Below, piece after piece: positions 1 through 11,256 of a stretch of 64,000 nt of DNA. Origin of the DNA: Sclerotiophoma versabilis (taxonomy: Eukaryota > Ascomycota > Dothideomycetes > Pleosporales > Didymellaceae). Under the pieces are notes generated by a model that saw only the letters and a program-made list of their open reading frames with translations, ran no database searches and had not been told where the DNA came from. Numbering within the stretch: position 1 is the stretch's first letter; every line of letters starts with the position of its first letter. Location: positions 496,001 through 560,000 of the forward strand of contig JAAROD010000015.1 of NCBI GenBank assembly GCA_012274445.1, in the 5' to 3' direction. Both the position numbers and the translations under genes were made by a program.

Positions 1-299
1 GGGCGGCGAGCCTGTCGCGAGCAACGTTGGAGATCGGCGGCTAGGTCAGGGTCGCCCTGCGGTCTGGATGTTCTACACGGGGGGAACGTGGTTTGGACTA
101 CTGCGGGTACTTTATTGGGTTCGATCAATGCGGGAAAGTATGTCGGTGTGAGTGTCTTTGTATATAGCTGGAAGGAGGTGTCGTGTGTCACTGCTCTCTT
201 TTCTTTTGTTCCAACGTTTACTCGAGTTTATACCAACGTTTCCAACTGTTACACACAACAACGTTCGCTACATGCCAACATCAGTAATCAACTATCAAC
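1..299. other. window start, no confident gene
   Basis: I see no supportable gene here. A plus-strand frame is open from the first base to a TGA near 172, so the 3' end of a gene entering from the left cannot be excluded, but nothing in its translation resembles a known family. The stretch just before 300 is CA-rich, as expected for the leader of the next gene. Confidence 0.3.
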
Positions 300-557
300 A
301 TGGCTATCCTACGCACTCTCACGACTAAGATCAAGACCAAGATGTCGCCCTCGTCATCACCCACTACGTCACCAACCTCACCACAGGTCTCTTCCTTCGA
401 AAGGGTCAGTGGCCGCAAAGACTTCAGCTTGCAGCGCCCCGAGACACAAGCACGGATGGACTCCTTCATCGAGGACGATGATGTCTATGAGACACCTAAG
501 GAGACAGAGAAGAAGGACAGGAGGGTCAGCCGCTTCCGTGAGGAGCTCTTCGAATGA
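300..557 (+). CDS. small hypothetical protein, 85 aa
   Basis: A single-exon frame runs from ATG at 300 to TGA at 555-557 and encodes 85 residues. The first 35 residues are basic and rich in Ser, Thr and Pro; the rest is charged, with an acidic patch (EDDD) followed by Lys/Arg/Glu runs and an acidic C-terminus. There is no signal peptide or membrane segment, so a small, largely disordered nuclear or cytosolic protein is the most that can be said. The ATG has a CAACATGG context, which is reasonable for fungi. The gene converges on the GRASP gene, ending 94 nt from its stop codon. I do not recognise a family, and the frame is short enough that chance is possible, although its composition is protein-like. 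Confidence 0.45.
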   Translation: MAILRTLTTKIKTKMSPSSSPTTSPTSPQVSSFERVSGRKDFSLQRPETQARMDSFIEDDDVYETPKETEKKDRRVSRFREELFE

Positions 558-650
558 TTGTGTGTGCCTGAACAAGGTCAAGGGTATGTCCTTCAACCTT
601 CTATTGAGATGGTCAAAGCTAACGATGCTATAGTCAACAACCGATGCACA

Positions 651-1988
651 TCATGCTTCTTCTACTCCTGCCTCAGCGGCTGGCGCCCCAGGCTCACCCT
701 GCACAGGCGTGCCGCTCTTGGGCGGTCCACGAGGTGGTCCACCAGCCTTTGGTGGGGGAGGCACACCGCCTTTGCCTTTGGGCGTGTAATCGTCCTCCTT
801 GCTTTTCTGCTCGCCTTCTTTGAAGTAGTCATCCAATCCACCGCCCCCAGGTGTGGCGACATGTGCCCGCTGCTTGCGCTTTGGCGGTGCCGTTCCTTGC
901 GGTGGTGGAGACTTCGCTGGCACGGCAATGTTCGCTGGCACAAAAAGCTCGGATCCACTGCCGGCGCCTTGACCGGAAGGAACATCAGAGATCAGAGGCC
1001 GCTTCTCGTCGAAAGACGTGGGTGCGCTGTTCGCAGAGAACAAGGTTTCTCCTGGCGCTACCGGTGGCTCTTCTAGAGATGCAGGAATGCGATGAAGAGC
1101 CCCGAAGCCAAGCACGCAGCCCAACGCCCCTTCACCGCCCCAACTGCGCGTTGGTGTGATAGTGACCGGACGCGTGACATTGTACTCGTGGTTATACACA
1201 AGAAGTCGGAGTGGACGGTTCATGAACTACACCCACGTTAGTCGTAAAATCATCAAGATTGAGACAAGATCCTCGTACATCTTCAACAAGTTCACCCAGT
1301 CCTGACTCGCCACGGACCAGACCTTCGGGGCTACCAATGACGTAGTCTCCGTATGGTAGCAATCCCGCAGTGTCTGCAGGAGAGTTGGGAGCCACGTCAA
1401 GGATATGCCAGACATCCTCTGCGATGGCAAGAGGTGACCATTGCAGTGAAACACCGAGTGTTGGCTTTTCAGCCGGGATACTTATGTAAACTTCGCGAAT
1501 CACTTGGCCCTGATGAGCAAGTCAGCTTCTTATGCAGATAGATAATCCAACATCAAATGAAACATGTCTACGATGAAAACGAAGTATGATTCCAAGAAGA
1601 GAATGCAGGGATGAGACTCGTTTGCGCAACACCTGACATTTGACTTTGGGAGAGACACAACGCTGCTTACCTTTGCACTGAAAACACCCACACTGATTGT
1701 GTTGCCCGCACAGTTGCGCACCTCTGTTGCAAATAGCCCCGGGTCAGGGTTGTCCTATACTCCTTGTCAATTCCGTCAATTCTGGTATTCCTTCTCTTGC
1801 ACACTCACGATCGTCCTGCCATTGATTCCAATAATGAAGTCGAACCATGGCTCCAGAGGAACCTCCTGATTCGCGTTTCTTAAGACCTGGAAGCCATATG
1901 CGCCGCCAACACCTGATTGTTGCTGGTCTTGCGGGGCAGCATCGAGTCGAGAGATGAAGCGATTAAGGGCTCCGAACATTGTAGACAT
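651..1988 (-). CDS. GRH1: GRASP family Golgi reassembly/stacking protein
   Basis: Four exons join in frame: 1988-1809, 1754-1671, 1509-1279 and 1226-651 (356 aa). The N-terminal 200 residues are the paired PDZ-like GRASP domains. Readable hallmarks are FDFIIGINGR followed after the first intron by DNPDPGLFATEVRNCAG, then SPADTAGLLPYGDYVIG, and MNRPLRLLVYNHEYNVTR. The remaining 150 residues are a Pro/Gly/Lys-rich low-complexity tail, as usual in this family. Fungal Grh1 is a peripheral Golgi/ER-exit-site protein linked to COPII transport and unconventional secretion. There is no Gly at position 2 for myristoylation; the N-terminus (MSTMFGALNRF) could form an amphipathic helix as in yeast Grh1, which is inference. 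The gene is divergent from the TGS1 gene. Introns are 54, 161 and 52 nt. Confidence 0.93.
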
Positions 1989-2469
1989 GATGCGTGGAGC
2001 TCCTCTGTCAGCTTATGTTGTGGTGTTGGTGTTGGTGTTGATGACAGGTTGAGCGTTCAGGGTTGTCGTGGCCATAGCGCGTCTGCGCTAGTGCGCGGTT
2101 GAGGATGCTCGGATGTGGTGTTGCAAGTACACACGATACTAGAGCCTGGGGTCATTCAGGCTTCGACTGTCAGCGGCACTAGCTGGGAAACTTGTAGCGG
2201 GAAACCCACGACAGAGGAGGTGAAAGTGAAAACAATAGTAACAGATGCAAGTGAAAAGCACTAGTCTGATATAGGCAAGGCGCATCGAGGCTGTTTAGGG
2301 TTCTCTACCGCTGCGAGGATCTGCATGCATCCTAACTACAACACTTGTTCCGCGTGTTTAACCATTTGAGTTCATGTCCAGACATACTGGCTGCGGAAAC
2401 CTTGTGCAGATCGTGTCTAAAGCTTAGCAGCAAGCCAAGACTGCAGAGAAAGGCATCAGCCCAAGCAGG
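1989..2469. promoter_or_regulatory. divergent promoter region, GRASP / TGS1
   Basis: The 481 bp between the start codons of two divergent genes must hold both promoters and leaders. A GTTGGT-type repeat lies close to the GRASP start (about 2022-2040). I see no clear TATA box or known operator. Confidence 0.5.
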
Positions 2470-3425
2470 ATGGAGGAGGTACCAGACGGAATTCATCAAT
2501 GGCTGAGCGTTGACCAGTTCCCTGCACACTTACAAAAGTGAGTTCTTCAAGATGCGTTATTCTTGAAAAGTCCAGGCTGATGTCGGACAGATACTGGTTC
2601 CAACGCTTCAAGATCTGGGACAAGTACGACGAAGGCATCTGGATGACGGAAGATGCATGGTTCGGTGTTACTCCAGAGCCTATAGCGAAGTAAGCAATTC
2701 CTTCCTTTCCGTCCCAACACGTGTCTGACAAGCTCAAGTAAGATCGCAGCACACATTGCAGAGTCGGCACCAAAAGAGAAGACTGTAATCATCGATGCAT
2801 TTGCAGGCGTGGGCGGCAACGCAATAGCATTAGCTCGCTCCGGACGCTGGGAGCGCGTCTTCGCCATTGAGAAAGACCCCAAGACATTGAAGTGCGCCAA
2901 GCACAATGCAGAGATTTACGGTGTTGCGAACAAGATATTCTGGCTAGCCGGCGACTGCTTCGAGGCAATCAACAGATTCGCAGGGCAGAAGAACACAGTC
3001 ATTTTCGCTAGTCCACCATGGGGAGGTAAGTCTTGCTATTTCAACGCTCCTCACAGTGGAAACTGACTCATGCAGGTACCAGCTATGGCGAGGATGATGT
3101 GTTCGATCTGACAAAGATGGAACCGTACAACCTCGATAAGCTCTACAAAAGTTTTACAAGGTACACTGAGGAGCTTGTCCTATATCTTCCGCGAAACTCG
3201 GATTTGAACCAGATCGCGAGGTATGTGCCTGAAGGTCAGAAGCTTGAGGTAGCACACTACGCCATTATGGGTGCCAGCAAGGTATGTAGTGTTAGTCTGG
3301 TGCAAGAGCGAGTGACTAACATTGTCCAGGCCTTATGCACTTATTTTGGGAATTTCAACTTTGATGTTGCAGAGGAAGAGGAGGGAAAACAACATGATGA
3401 TGATGATGATGATGATGATGAATGA
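2470..3425 (+). CDS. TGS1: trimethylguanosine synthase (snRNA cap hypermethylase)
   Basis: Five exons are proposed: 2470-2537, 2576-2689, 2739-3025, 3076-3281 and 3330-3425, giving 256 aa. The family converts the m7G cap of snRNAs and snoRNAs to the trimethylguanosine cap in the nucleus, using S-adenosylmethionine. Visible features are the upstream YWFQRFKIWDKYDEGIWM region, the SAM-binding motif VIIDAFAGVGGNAIALA, the acidic IEKD strand end, and the catalytic-loop motif SPPWGG, whose last Gly is restored by the third splice. The tail is acidic and ends in a run of Asp coded by a GAT microsatellite, so its length may vary between strains. The first intron (38 nt) is very short and is the least certain junction; the start codon depends on it. 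The later junctions are firm. Confidence 0.9.
3396..3420 (+). repeat. GAT trinucleotide microsatellite inside TGS1
   Basis: About eight uninterrupted GAT units encode the poly-Asp end of the TGS1 homologue. Slippage would change only the number of Asp residues. Confidence 0.9.
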
Positions 3426-4028
3426 ACTCAACTCAGTAAGCAAAGGCACAACCTTGAGCATACCTGTGTACAATACCACGTGTGAGATGAACGCAATGCA
3501 TCCGCGAGGAACAATGGGGTATAACCACAGCATGTAAAACAGACCTGATATAGTCTCATTCACGCTCTTATGAAAGCTGTGAATCCTAAAATGAAAAGAT
3601 TCGAAGTGAAGATGTGGTGGAGGAAAACGCCATCCTTTCACTGTTCGCGTTGACGCGTGCTCGTCATATGCCTTGGCCCGTGCGCGTGAACCGCTCTTGA
3701 GCTGCTGCCTCTACGAAAGAACACCACAACGCGCCCGCGGGCAACTGCGACCTCAACGCCCTCAAATAACCCGCATACCCCGCTGGCGGTAGCCTCGAGT
3801 ATTCACCACTCCGCTGGACGAGTTCATAATTCCTCAGAGAGATCGCGCGCGACACCGGCGGAGGAGGCGTGCATGAGGGACAGCGCACCCCTCGACGACT
3901 AGCTCACACGGGTGCTTTCACTGTCGGCGGTCAGGCGCTCAGATTCCTTGCGCAGCCTTCGCATCTATCTTTGCCCCTCCATACAAGTCGACCGCGCAAC
4001 GACCAGCACGACTGCGCCGCACGCGACC
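3426..4028. promoter_or_regulatory. TGS1 3' region and TAF1 promoter/leader
   Basis: No gene is supported. The second half (about 3700-4028) is GC-rich and open in several frames. The frame leading into TAF1 stays open upstream of 4029 but contains no earlier ATG, so this stretch is read as leader. Confidence 0.45.
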
Positions 4029-7000
4029 ATGTCTTTCGACCAACACCCTCCGGCGGCCGCACCGATGGACGACGGTGATGATGACAACCTGGACAAGCTG
4101 TTACAGTCGGCGCAAGTGGGTGCTGCGGCGGGCGGTGGAGACTTCTTTGAATCGTTGAACCAACGCGAGCTCGAAGTAGGAGAGAAGGCAGACGACGCCA
4201 TCGACTATGAGGATATCTCCGATGACGATCTGCCAGAGGAGGAGTTCACGACAGGAAATAATGGCGTTTCCAACAGCCAAAATTTCAGCGGAACTACAGT
4301 GCAAGACTCTGGTGAGAGCTTCGAAGATGGCGGAGACGACATGGACGACTTATTCGGCGACGGATTCTCGAGCCCTGTACAAGAACGTGCGCACCACCAC
4401 GAGGATAAGCCAGTCGACTCCATCGAAGATCTAATCAGCGGAGCGCAATCACACACTGTCAAGGCTGGCGATGGGAGGCCGCAGTCAGCCTCACACAATG
4501 TCACATTTGGTGCGACACAGGAGGACAACGAGGACGACGACCCTGAGTGGCTCGAGCAGAAGCGTCTGTTTGAGGAAGCGCGCGCTGGCAAGGAAGGCGA
4601 AGGCGCAGATGGGCCAAAGACATCGCGAGAGGATTTTGAGAAGATGTGGCCCAATTTTGAGGAGAAAGTCCCCCCACGTTTCTTCAGTCTGGTACCGCGT
4701 AACCGCGCCTTCTATATTCCTAAGGTACCACAGAAGCAGCCAAAACTTATGCCCTTGACCAAAGCCAGCCTCGAGATCGCAGTGGACCAGGAGAAGAGCT
4801 TTCGACTGCCTTCGGCTGGCCCTGCGGCCGGATCAAAGCGCCAGTTGGAGGAAGAGCAGGGCAGTCTTATTTATATCACAAGGATTGTCAAAGAGGAGCA
4901 AGAAAGCGACGAACAGATGGAGCTAGACCACCTCGACCCGCTTGATGATCGTGAGAAGATTGGCAACGTATCTTGGGGTGATCTAAAGATTGCTTGTGAG
5001 GACTGGGATGTCTTGGATGACGAAAGCACCTCGGACGCTGATCAGCTTTTGTCGCCTCCAGACACGATACTGGGAGACGATGATGCTGACTGGATACGTA
5101 GCCTCGTGCCATCCAAGAAGCGAAAGCTGGGTAGTCGAGAAAATCCTGTTACGTTCTCGGTATACGACCACATGGATCTTCCGTCTTGGGATGATCCGGA
5201 AGCAGAAACTGCACGGATTGCGAAAAAAATCATTTTGGACATGAACGACCCACATCTCCTGCTAGACATTCAGCAACCCAGCGCAGAGCCACCTAAACCA
5301 CGAATGATGGGTCTCGGCCTTAAGCGCGACAATCGTGGCAGTCTCGCGAACCCTATGTTCAAACGATACAACATCTCCAACGATGAGGCGTATGATGCGC
5401 TCAAAGAGAGCAGCCAGCAGAAGGTCCGCAGCACGATTGGTCACATGAATGTCGAACACAGTTTGCCTGCGTTGAAGTTGCAATACCCCTTCTACAAAGT
5501 CAACCTCACGGATCGTGAGTTGCGGTCTTTCCACAGACCCACAATCGAGTTCAGGCCTGGTGAGCGAGCTAGCATCTCGTTGCTCAAATCTGTCAAGCGG
5601 AAGCACAAGAAAAACCTCAAGCCATCGGAAGCATTTGCCACAGCCGAGGACCTTAACGTTGGTGACAACTCGGATCTCCTGCTTGCTGAGTACTCCGAAG
5701 AGTATCCCACAACGCTGTCGAATTTTGGGATGGGTATCAAGATCCTCAACTACTATCGTCGCAAAGATATGGAAGACACTGCACGACCGAAGCGGGAAGA
5801 TGGCATTGGAGAGACTTCAGTGCTCTTGCCTCAGGATAAGAGCCCATTTTCGCTCTTTGGTCAAGTTGAGCCTGGCCAGGAAGTACTGACTCTGCATAAC
5901 GCCATGTATCGAGCACCAGTCTTCAAGCATACGCCAGAGTCGACCGATTTCCTTGTCAGCAGGAGTAGGACTGGTGTTAATGGCTCCAAGTACTACATGC
6001 GAAACATCTCCAACCTCCTCGTGGTCGGCCAACAGTTCCCTTCGGTCGAAGTGCCGGGAACGCATGCGCGCAAGGTTACCGAGGCTTCGAAGAAGCGTCT
6101 CAAGATGCTTTCGTTCCGCATGTATAGGAGGGGTGAGCAGAACAACATCAGGCAACCCTGGGTTAGTAACGAGATGATCAAGCTACATCTCCCGGGAACT
6201 GAGATCGCACAAAATCGATCCCGTATGCGAGAAATCATGAAGTATGACAAAGACCTTGGTACCTGGAAGCCACAAGAAGGCGAGACGATCCCGGACGAGC
6301 CCACGTTGCGCACCTGGATCAAACCTGAGGACGTATGTCTAATCGACTCGATGCATGCTGGTGACAAGCAGCTTCAGGACTCTGGTATCAAGTCGAATGA
6401 CATTAGAGATGATGAAGAAGAGGCGGAAGGCGAGAATTCGGCAGTCAAGTTGGCACCCTGGAATACCACGAAGAACTTCTTGAACGCTTGTGCTGGCAAG
6501 GCCATGCTGGAGTTGCACGGTGAAGGCGACCCTACTGGACAAGGCTTAGGCTTCAGTTTTATCAAGGTCTCTATGAAAGGTGGTTTCCGAGACGTCGGGC
6601 AGAGCGCAGCAGATCAGGTTAATGCCAAGAAGCAGAAAGAACTTAGTGGCCACAGCTACAATGTTCAACAGCAGCAAGCGATGTACGAGAATGCCATTAA
6701 GCGCATCTGGAACAGACAGAAGGAAAACCTTTCAGCCACAAACCCACCCGAAGATATGGAGGAGGATGTGGACTCCGCCGCTGCACGCAACGGACCCCGT
6801 GGACGTTCCGAAATCGGCACACCGGCCCTTATGCGTGGCGACGACGATACCATGAGTCAACTCAGTCGCAATAGTAATGCGGAGACCCACGGCAAGAAGT
6901 TGCGCATCACACGTACTGTGAAGAACAAATACGATGAATTTGAAGAGCAGGTGGTGACCGTCACCGACCCTGAGGTCATTAAGATGTACATCAAACGCAA

Positions 7001-7416
7001 GAAGCAGGATCGCCTGATGAACATGCGCCTGGATGACATCAAACCCACCGGTGATCCAGAGTACGATCGTCAGCAGACTTTGAAGCTCATGGCTGAGCTG
7101 AAGCGTCTGGAGCGCAACATGGAGCGTCGACAAGGTCGTGAAAAAGCCAAGGGTCAAGCAACAGGCGATGGGGGTCCTGGAAAAGGCGGTGCAACACCTA
7201 GAAAGTGTGCCAATTGCGGTGAAGTTGGCCACATCAAGACAAACAAGAAGTAAGCTACATAGCTGACGTCACTTCTTAAGAGCGCGCTTGCTAATAATTC
7301 TTCGCAGACTTTGCCCACTACTCAACGGCCAGAAAAAGCAGAGCGATACCTTCAAGGACGCATCCGCTGCAACTCCCGTGCCTGCCACTCCTCAGACCGC
7401 CGGATCGCCGCTCTAG
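4029..7416 (+). CDS. TAF1: TFIID subunit TAF1
   Basis: Two exons, 4029-7249 and 7308-7416, encode 1109 aa. TAF1 is the scaffold of TFIID, the factor that recognises RNA polymerase II core promoters. The acidic N-terminus (DDGDDDNLDKLLQ) fits the TBP-binding TAND region. The middle third carries the conserved TAF1 core, with readable stretches such as SLPALKLQYPFYKVNLTDRELRSFHRP and LPGTEIAQNRSRMREIMKYD. The C-terminal part is basic and coiled. A zinc knuckle CANCGEVGH...C is split by the only intron: exon 1 carries the first two Cys and the His, and exon 2 supplies the final Cys (NKKLCP). There is no double bromodomain, as in other fungi, where Bdf-type proteins supply it. The 4029 ATG begins the acidic TAND-like segment and is the first in frame. 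Confidence 0.95.
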
Positions 7417-8004
7417 GATAGTCGCGTAGCTCAACAAAGCTAGGCTTTTCAGGCCTGTCCCGTCAATGGACATCTGCTTTAATTTTTACAGCGGAGTTAG
7501 GTTTTTGAAGCACATGCATAGCATCGGCGTTGGTGTTATCCCAAAATTCAATGCGTTATTTCACACTGGGATGAGGGAGGTGCATAAATTTGGTGGATAT
7601 GATACAGAATTGCTGCCATGTTGCCAGCATTGCATGAAAACAGACCGTTACCAGACGAATGATACCAATTATTAATTCAAGCCTGGCACAGCTGCGAAAA
7701 AAGAATAACAGTAACACAAACACCAGACCATAAAGGAACAACACAAGCTCACCCACTTTAACGCGGCATAACAGCACTACTACAACAGCAATATGTTTTT
7801 AGAAATGTAGAATTATCGAGAAGAAGTGGGTCTATTATTCTACTTCTCTAGGATAGTGTTTGCTGTTATTATTAATTTGCAGTGCTAGCTAGAAAGTAGG
7901 CAAGTCTTGTGAGTATTGATTATTTTCGCAGACACGTGCCTGGATCCGCTGAAGATACTAAGTTGTCAAACGTCCCTCGCCACGTGATCATACCCATCGT
8001 TCGT
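7417..8004. other. convergent intergenic region with AT-rich imperfect hairpin
   Basis: This is the 3' flank of TAF1 and of the opposite-facing membrane-protein gene. No gene is supported. It contains an imperfect inverted repeat at about 7770-7895 (listed separately). Confidence 0.5.
7770..7895. repeat. imperfect inverted repeat, possible decayed MITE
   Basis: The inner arms 7799-7815 and 7836-7852 are inverted copies with about three mismatches around a 20-nt loop. Outer segments repeat AGCACT and AACAGCAA in the same inverted order with small gaps. The segment is AT-rich. I see no clear target-site duplication. It could be a decayed miniature inverted-repeat element or simply a structured 3' end. 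Confidence 0.35.
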
Positions 8005-9351
8005 CTAACACAATCCTCCCACCTCACCATCTTTTGGCGATAAAGAAATGTTCACCTCAGAATGTAGACTCATCTCTCGTGTCACCTGAATGCCCCCCAA
8101 AGCTCGGAGTGTCTTGGTAGTGCTCGCGTCTTGTAGATGCGACTTTGAGTGGTCGACCGAACCGGACCTCTCACTGTCCCAACCATCTATTGCCAGGTCG
8201 TCATTCCATGTAGTCGGCAACGCATGAATACTGCGAGTCTTTTCGCGACGTCCAGGCTTGCCAAGCCTAGACTTGAGAGGCAGCGAGTCGCCATCATGCT
8301 GGTATACGTTGTTACGCGAACTATGCTCATACCTGGAGGCGCCAGCCATTGAATACACTTTCTGAACACCGCGACGCGTAAGCGGGTAGATCATTGGTAC
8401 ATTTCCGATGACCACTGCTACGAGGGTTTCGCGACATGCCCAGCTACCCGCAGCTTGTGCGCCGTTGATTGGGTCCTTGATAATGAGGGCGCAACGCAGT
8501 ATTCCGGCCATCATGACGAAAATGCCGCCTGAGAAGACAAGGAGGAGTGTCAGTTTCTTCTTTATCTCCAGATTGGCCTTCCATAACATGGGCATTGGTA
8601 TCGACATGAGGTACATATCTGTCAGGACGTTGAGGACAACAGTCACGTACAGGTCGATCTTGGAGATGGCTGGCTGGCAAAAGTCTGAGTACGTTAGTCA
8701 TTATTTTCACATGTCTTTATCCAATAGTCACTGACTGCCTGGATCTGGGTAGATTTGCCAGTTGTGCTTGAAGGGCTGACAGCCTAACAGGATGGACAGT
8801 TCTACGGCGATGTACGTCGCACCGATCAGTGCATAGCCAATCTTTACACGCGTTTCGAGATAGTGGAGTCCAGATCTACATGCCGTCAGTACAACGTCGT
8901 CTCAACCATGCAGTTCGGATGTGGAGGTACTTACGTCAGCCTCGAGTAGAAGTGGCACATACACAACTTCAGTGTCCACAGCAGTAACGTGTAAAGACTC
9001 CAGCCTACCAACTGTGTCTTCGATCCGCCCACTCGTAGCGAGTACTCGTGCGACTGAGGATCGAGTGTCCTACGCAGCTCGTCTGTCATGCCATTGTTCG
9101 CAAGTCCGTGCCACCAGGCGCCGACGATGTAGGCTGTTGCTGTTTCGAGAGAGTATATGACCTGCAACAGGGTGAGCAGATACCGAGAGGGGGGACGTGG
9201 TAATACGAACAGCAGCAACACACATGAGGTAATCATCGAACTGGAATCCCTTGTAGCCTACCGCAATCACGCGCGCAACAATCCTCAATATGATAACGGC
9301 GATGCCTACACTTAGAAGGGTGAATGCCTCAGTCGTGAAAGAGTCTACCAT
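8005..9351 (-). CDS. fungal rhodopsin-like seven-helix membrane protein
   Basis: Four exons join in frame: 9351-9211, 9161-8935, 8875-8736 and 8684-8005 (395 aa). The architecture is that of the fungal rhodopsin-like integral membrane family related to Pth11-type proteins: short N-terminus, seven hydrophobic segments in roughly the first 270 residues, and a polar Ser-rich cytosolic tail. Family hallmarks are FQFDDYLM after helix 1-2, AWWHGLANNGM, GNFCQPAISKIDLYV, and LNVLTDMYLMSIPMPMLWK. Members sit in the plasma membrane; most have no known ligand, and some act as G-protein-coupled sensors in surface recognition. No N-terminal CFEM cysteine domain is present. The first intron uses a non-ideal donor (GTTCGT) but restores the expected family sequence. 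The gene is the left member of the accessory-looking block. Confidence 0.88.
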
Positions 9352-11256
9352 CTTTCTCCTGGTTCTCGCTCCAGCACGATTGAGGGGAAAGTTCAGGATC
9401 AAATCTGCGACATGACATTGATGACCTCGGTCTTAATGAGCGACTCATCGATCTCCAGCAGAAATGTAGAAACCTGACGAACGATGAAGCCGTTTTGGAG
9501 AGAGCAGGGTTTTGAAGTGGCGCCATATGCTTACGGATAGAGAAGTGGATTATTCATGCCTCGTTTCGTTGTTACCTTGTGCAGAAATGGAAGCCGAGCA
9601 GTCGAACCGGTACTCGCACGTCCCCAGGGAACGGAGGTAAAACACGTTCCATCCCTAATCCAGGCAAGCCCAGGCGAAGAGAGAGTAGTAATCCCGAACA
9701 CATGGGAGACCAGGGGTTGCAAACGAGAAGGTGTCGGCGGATGACAAGAAATAAGCCACTCGGTCTGATCTTGCGGTCCGTTACTGCGGTTTCTAGTCTG
9801 ATCTTTTTTGTCACCACCGGTACTGCCTCGGGTATTAGACCTAGCTAACAGGTTGCTGCATGCTCCTAAGAGCGCTCGTTCTGTTCCGGCTGCATGGTTG
9901 TTGCATCCGAATACGCGCGGTTTGGGAGTGATAGATCGACATATACGAATGGTCATAACATTTTGTTTATCACGACATCTCAGACCTTAGCGTTGGTACT
10001 TACAAAAGAGGGTTGAGCAAACCCTTCGCGGGTAACGACAAATACAACCGATTATCTCCCAACCCGAGATTCTCGTTTGCGTCTGCATCAATTTGACACC
10101 GCACGTGATTGGAGGTTACACGGTTCGGGTGGGAGCGAAGACGGGGCAGGCCGTGCGGAACAAGCCTTGCGCGTCCCACACCGCAATCCTTCACCATACC
10201 TATTCAAGACTTACGTCCTGGTAGTGATGACAATACTGCGGTACCCGGTATAAGCAATGTAGGTGGAGCTTCGCAGGAGGGATACTCGGCTGTATTTTTC
10301 AAATAGAGTTCAGCTTTGTCGTTATTATATAGATATTGTGTTGAGGACACGTAGACTAGACAAGCCGCGAGGCTCACTGCCAGCCAGCCAACTCCACGCC
10401 ATTTCTACTCTTAAGACTACAAAAACTAAGCATAAAAACCTACCAACCTAATTGCTGAAGCCTTGCAAACAGTACAGCAGGGGGTTTCCAGAGATTTGCG
10501 TATGTGCGCAGGAGCTGCATGGGCTGCGAGTTCGCTGGTAGTAAATCTCGCTTCTCGGTGTAGTCTAGATGCAGAAACAGATCAGCATTGTATTGTATAT
10601 GTGATTACGCTAGATTCGGTGTAATTTAGTCAGTAGAGCCATTCCGCGTCCCTCGGGAAGCGCACGCAACAGGGGGGGGGGGATAATTCGTCCGCCATGA
10701 GTTGGAATAGGTTGTCAGCCCTAAGTAGAAGTAACAACAACAATAGCAAAACACTTTTTTTTCCTGTTAGACCTAACATACAAAGTAGGCAGCAGTTAGT
10801 GCTCCTACCTTTAATTCAAAATTTGAAAAATAATACTAATGACATTATTTTCTAGAGATTGATGACCTCATCTAACTGAGGGCCGACGAGTCATTGCACC
10901 GCCTACTGCCCCTGTTAAGTCTTCTCCACCTACACACTACTTATGCCAGGTACCACAATAATTTCGGTCACCGTTTGGCTGTGATACCCATGGTCGCTAC
11001 TGGCTGAGTGTCTCTAGCAGCCCGCAGTTGCCGCCTCAGGGCCGTTTCTCGCGTCGTCAAAAGGGGAAAGCTGGATTCAATAACCCTGCCGAGGCTTTTG
11101 TATTGCACCTTTCGCGATAGGTCCATGTTATGTAGGGCCGCCCGTGTACAGGCTCATGCAGGCCGCGCTCAGTTTAGATTAGACAAGTTGCTACTTCCCT
11201 TGTCGTTTCCGTGTTTGCTTTCTCTTCATCTTCAAGGTCAACACATCGTCAATATC
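9352..11256. other. 1.9-kb intergenic region, no supportable gene
   Basis: Only short overlapping frames occur. The part at 10290-10450 and 10730-10860 is AT-rich. A run of 11 G lies at 10672-10682. The segment 10725-10810 resembles the 7770-7895 hairpin region in short blocks (AGTGTTTTGCT..., AAAGTAGGCA), hinting at related decayed repeats. The promoter of the flavin monooxygenase should lie near the right end. Confidence 0.45.

Noticed and set aside
3322..3641. Frames with poly-Met or poly-Ile near 3400
   Set aside because: They are other-frame readings of the GAT repeat that encodes the TGS1 tail.
3912..4028. Upstream extension of TAF1
   Set aside because: The frame is open but starts with GTG; the first ATG (4029) begins the conserved acidic N-terminus.
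9531..9956. Possible gene or tRNA in the 9.5-10.3 kb spacer
   Set aside because: I looked for tRNA-like T-arm sequence and cloverleaf pairing and found none; the frames overlap in all readings with no motif.
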